DNA of 7,588 bases. Origin: Dehalococcoidia bacterium. Its GTDB lineage: Bacteria > Chloroflexota > Dehalococcoidia > E44-bin15 > DAOWNJ01. This document shows positions 5,414-7,588 of the stretch, in pieces. Below the pieces are notes generated by a model. The model searched no databases and was not told where the DNA came from. It saw only the letters and a program-made list of their open reading frames with translations. Both the position numbers and the translations under genes were made by a program. Every line of letters starts with the position of its first letter. Position 1 is the first letter of the stretch. The DNA is taken from NCBI GenBank assembly GCA_030642645.1, contig DAOWNJ010000044.1, positions 1 through 7,588 of the forward strand. Direction: 5' to 3'.

Positions 5414-7285
5414 ATGAGACAGGCTATGACATATCTTGATAGCATCCTCTCAAGGGTCACCAAGCCAGCCCGCTACAGTGGGGGGGAGTGGAATACTATT
5501 GTAAAGGACTGGGACAGGGTTGATGTGAAGGTTGCCCTCGCCTACCCTGACCTATATGAGGTTGGGATGTCTAACCTTGGGCTCGCTATCCTCTATGACA
5601 TCCTGAATAGCGAGCCTCATATCCTTGCCGAGCGAGTATATGCCCCCTGGATTGATATGGAGAGTGAGATGAGGGCCAATGGAATCCCCCTGTTCTCCCT
5701 GGAATCGAAACGCCCCTTGAGGGAGTTTGATATAATAGGATTCTCCCTTGGCTATGAGCTTACATATACCAATGTCCTCAATATGCTTGACCTGGCAGGG
5801 ATACCGGTCGCGGCTTCAGAGCGGGGTGATTCATACCCACTCATAATCGCTGGGGGTAGCTGCGCCCTCAACCCAGAGCCAATGGCCGATTTTATCGACC
5901 TCTTCGTCCTCGGTGAGGGGGAGGAGGTGCTCCTTGAGCTCATCGAGCTGCTCCGAATGTGGAAACGGGAGGGGGGAGGGAGGCAAGAGCTGCTTCGTAA
6001 GGCTGCCCTTATGCCCGGCATTTATGTTCCCAGCCTTTATCGAGTAGACTATCGTGACGATTACACCTTGGCTGCGGTCGTCCCCCTTGTTCCTGAGGCA
6101 AGCCCAACTATTAAAAGGCGCACCCTCTCAAAGCTCCCTCCACCACTGACAGGACCTATCGTCCCATATATCGAGGTTATCCATGACAGGGGAGTGGCTG
6201 AGATCCAGCGTGGCTGCACCCGCGCCTGCCGCTTCTGTCAGGCGGGGATAATCTACCGCCCCCTCCGCCAGCGTCCCAAAGACGAGGTCCTGAGGGCAGT
6301 AGATGAGATCTTGAGGAACTGCGGTTATAGTGAGGTATCCCTTCTATCACTCAGTGCCAGTGACTATGAGGGGATCGAGGAACTGGTTCAGACCCTTATC
6401 CAGCGCTACAAGAGTGACAATATTACCTTCTCCCTCCCCAGCCTCCGCATCGAGGAGCTATCGCTGAGGCTCATGGAGCTAACCCACCCAAGGAAGAAAA
6501 GCGGGCTCACCTTCGCCCCTGAATCGGGGAGTGAGAGGCTCCGCCGCGCAATCAACAAAAGCATCCCGGAGGAGGAGCTCCTCAGGACTATGGAATTCGC
6601 CTTCAAAAGGGGGTGGATGAGCCCAAAGCTATACTTCATGATCGGGCTCCCCACCGAGACCAGTGAGGATGTTGATAGCATCACCGAGCTCATCCGCAAG
6701 ACCAACCTTTTGGGGAAGGAGGTAGCTGGAAGGCAGCCCCAATTAAAGGTCAGCGTCTCAGCCTTTGTCCCAAAGGCACACACACCTTTTCAGTGGGTGG
6801 CTCAAAATAGTGAGGAGGAACTCTCAGCCAAACTTGATTCCCTCAGGCATAGTTTGCGAAAGAGGGCCCAGTTCTCCTGGCAGGACCCCAGAATGAGCCT
6901 CCTCGAGGGTGTATTGGCGAGGGGGGACCGAAGATTAGGAGGCGCCATCTGCCGAGCCTGGGAGCTTGGGGCAGGCTTTGATGCCTGGAGCGAGCATTTT
7001 AACTATCAAAGGTGGCTCATGGCATTTGAGGAGAGCAGGCTTGACCCAGGATTTTATGCAAACAGGGTGCGTCCCCTTGATGAGGTCTTACCCTGGTCTC
7101 ATATAGACATTGGGGTGAGCCAGTCATACCTCAAGAGGGAATACCTCAGAACTATGAAGGAACAGGAGACAGGGGACTGCCGTGTTGGGAAATGCAATGC
7201 CTGTGGGATGGAGAGGTGGGACCCTGAGTGTGAGAGGAGATATAAGGAGCTCCTGCCCAAAACGAAGAATGTAAACGAGTATTAA
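5414..7285 (+). CDS. TIGR03960-type B12-binding-domain/radical SAM protein
   Basis: This is a radical SAM enzyme of unknown substrate, resembling the TIGR03960 family. From the chosen start (623 residues) the protein opens with ILSRVTKPARYSGGEWN, typical of the family. It is followed by a cobalamin-binding-like Rossmann region (about 40-180; PDLYEVGMSNLG, IIGFSLGYELTYTN, GGSCALNPEP, VLGEGEE) that lacks an obvious DxHxxG cobalamin ligand. The radical SAM core carries CTRACRFC with Cys268, Cys272 and Cys275 for the 4Fe-4S cluster, then FAPESGSERLR and FMIGLPTET. A C-terminal cysteine group, DCRVGKCNACG plus one more Cys (589, 594, 597, 606), is also family-like and may bind a second metal centre. 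ATG 5414 is preceded by AGGG five bases upstream; ATG 5426 is nearly as plausible, while ATG 5381 has no site and overlaps the divergent promoter. The DUF2344 partner often found next to or fused with this family is absent: the next gene is convergent. Confidence 0.9.
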   Translation: MRQAMTYLDSILSRVTKPARYSGGEWNTIVKDWDRVDVKVALAYPDLYEVGMSNLGLAILYDILNSEPHILAERVYAPWIDMESEMRANGIPLFSLESKRPLREFDIIGFSLGYELTYTNVLNMLDLAGIPVAASERGDSYPLIIAGGSCALNPEPMADFIDLFVLGEGEEVLLELIELLRMWKREGGGRQELLRKAALMPGIYVPSLYRVDYRDDYTLAAVVPLVPEASPTIKRRTLSKLPPPLTGPIVPYIEVIHDRGVAEIQRGCTRACRFCQAGIIYRPLRQRPKDEVLRAVDEILRNCGYSEVSLLSLSASDYEGIEELVQTLIQRYKSDNITFSLPSLRIEELSLRLMELTHPRKKSGLTFAPESGSERLRRAINKSIPEEELLRTMEFAFKRGWMSPKLYFMIGLPTETSEDVDSITELIRKTNLLGKEVAGRQPQLKVSVSAFVPKAHTPFQWVAQNSEEELSAKLDSLRHSLRKRAQFSWQDPRMSLLEGVLARGDRRLGGAICRAWELGAGFDAWSEHFNYQRWLMAFEESRLDPGFYANRVRPLDEVLPWSHIDIGVSQSYLKREYLRTMKEQETGDCRVGKCNACGMERWDPECERRYKELLPKTKNVNEY

Positions 7286-7588
7286 ATATCGATGCCCAAG
7301 ACGAGGACAGGAATGTCTATGTCGCTCTCTCCTCTATATTCAAGATTCAAGGTCGGATTTCATCTGCTCAAAATAGGAGACACCAGTCGACATTCCATTA
7401 GCTAGGGTCAACATAGGAACTATCTCAATTCCTGAATCGATGAAACTCTGCTTTGCGAAGATAGTCATCTTGGCCAGGACATTGTAGACCATAAAGGCAT
7501 ACTTCCCAAGCTGAACTTCGACCCCAAGTTGGTTTTTTGTGAAATCCATCTCACGAAATCCGTGATGAGTCTCGCCGATCTCAGGCAC
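7282..7588 (-). pseudogene. BglII/BstYI-type restriction endonuclease, C-terminal part, frameshifted (partial at window edge)
   Basis: The open frame from 7588 to the stop at 7342-7340 encodes 82 residues that resemble the C-terminal half of BglII/BstYI-type II restriction endonucleases, which cut RGATCY-like sites. EMDFTKN...GVEVQLGKYAF carries Asp, then Glu nine residues on, then Gln two further; this equals the spacing of the BglII active site (Asp84, Glu93, Gln95). Next come SGIEIVPM, MSTGVSYFE and a premature TGA. Just before that stop, ATTCAAG is tandemly duplicated (7338-7344, 7345-7351). Removing one copy puts the following codons in frame and yields DLEYRGESDIDIPVLVLGIDI and TAA at 7284-7282, a natural family-like end. 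The gene therefore looks inactivated, or switched off, by a 7-bp duplication. Its N-terminus and any partner methyltransferase lie beyond the window. Without the duplication its stop would overlap the radical SAM stop codon. Confidence 0.8.
7338..7351. repeat. 7-bp perfect tandem duplication that shifts the restriction gene frame
   Basis: ATTCAAG is present twice without a gap (minus strand: CTTGAAT CTTGAAT). Seven is not a multiple of three, so gain or loss of one unit switches the frame of the endonuclease gene between an early TGA and the full C-terminus. Confidence 0.9.

Noticed and set aside
2166..6311. AGATCT sites (2166-2171, 6306-6311) and RGATCY sites such as GGATCC at 4670, as evidence on restriction activity
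   Set aside because: A few sites in one window say nothing about avoidance, and the specificity of the partial endonuclease cannot be read from its C-terminal half.
6406..6783. Minus-strand open frame inside the radical SAM gene
   Set aside because: It is a Ser/Leu-rich shadow of the coding strand with no ribosome binding site or family resemblance.
1..7588. CRISPR array, tRNA/rRNA gene, insertion sequence or phage module
   Set aside because: I saw no regularly spaced repeats, cloverleaf-like sequence, transposase or phage protein motifs on either strand.

Overview
This is a bacterial chromosomal window of moderate GC content. Housekeeping genes fill almost all of it, and two decaying genes sit at the ends. 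The ribosomal protein set (L21, L27 without a cleavable N-terminal extension, zinc-binding L31), the DUF1385 gene after rpmE, and a TIGR03960-type radical SAM protein near rplU-rpmA suggest an anaerobic bacterium of the Firmicutes/Chloroflexota kind. A Dehalococcoidia-like Chloroflexota is my tentative guess; the sequence alone does not settle it.

Layout, left to right. (1) Positions 41-382 (+) hold the C-terminal half of a class I SAM-dependent methyltransferase. Its SAM-binding N-terminus is absent and all three forward frames are closed upstream. (2) hisF (397-1200) and hisI (1212-1529) (+) are two adjacent histidine biosynthesis genes with good ribosome binding sites. (3) A convergent block on the minus strand, read from high to low coordinates, contains lipoprotein B (5306-4365), its paralogue lipoprotein A (4264-3299), rplU (3295-2984), rpmA (2959-2696), rpmE (2699-2493), a hairpin terminator (2474-2445) and a DUF1385 membrane protein (2430-1543). 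Each lipoprotein gene has its own sigma-70-like promoter with a perfect TTGACA -35 box. (4) A radical SAM protein of the TIGR03960 kind (5414-7285, +) diverges from lipoprotein B. (5) At the right edge (7588-7282, -) lies the C-terminal half of a BglII/BstYI-type restriction endonuclease, broken by a 7-bp tandem duplication.

Three observations stand out. First, rplU has no ATG, GTG or TTG at its conserved N-terminus. The codon at the usual Met position is ATT, with a perfect AAGGAGG seven bases upstream, and it lies three bases after the stop codon of lipoprotein A. This suggests a rare AUU start coupled to translation of an envelope lipoprotein. Second, the restriction gene keeps the BglII active-site pattern D-x8-E-x-Q, but an exact 7-bp duplication (ATTCAAG twice, 7338-7351) shifts the frame. 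Deleting one copy restores a family-like C-terminus that ends in DIDIPVLVLGIDI and overlaps the radical SAM stop codon. Third, the usual rplU-rpmA neighbourhood appears rearranged: TIGR03960 is on the opposite strand and two tandem lipoprotein genes occupy the place where DUF2344 and ribonuclease G are often found.

No RNA gene, CRISPR array, insertion sequence or prophage was seen, and no gene-free stretch exceeds 300 bases.
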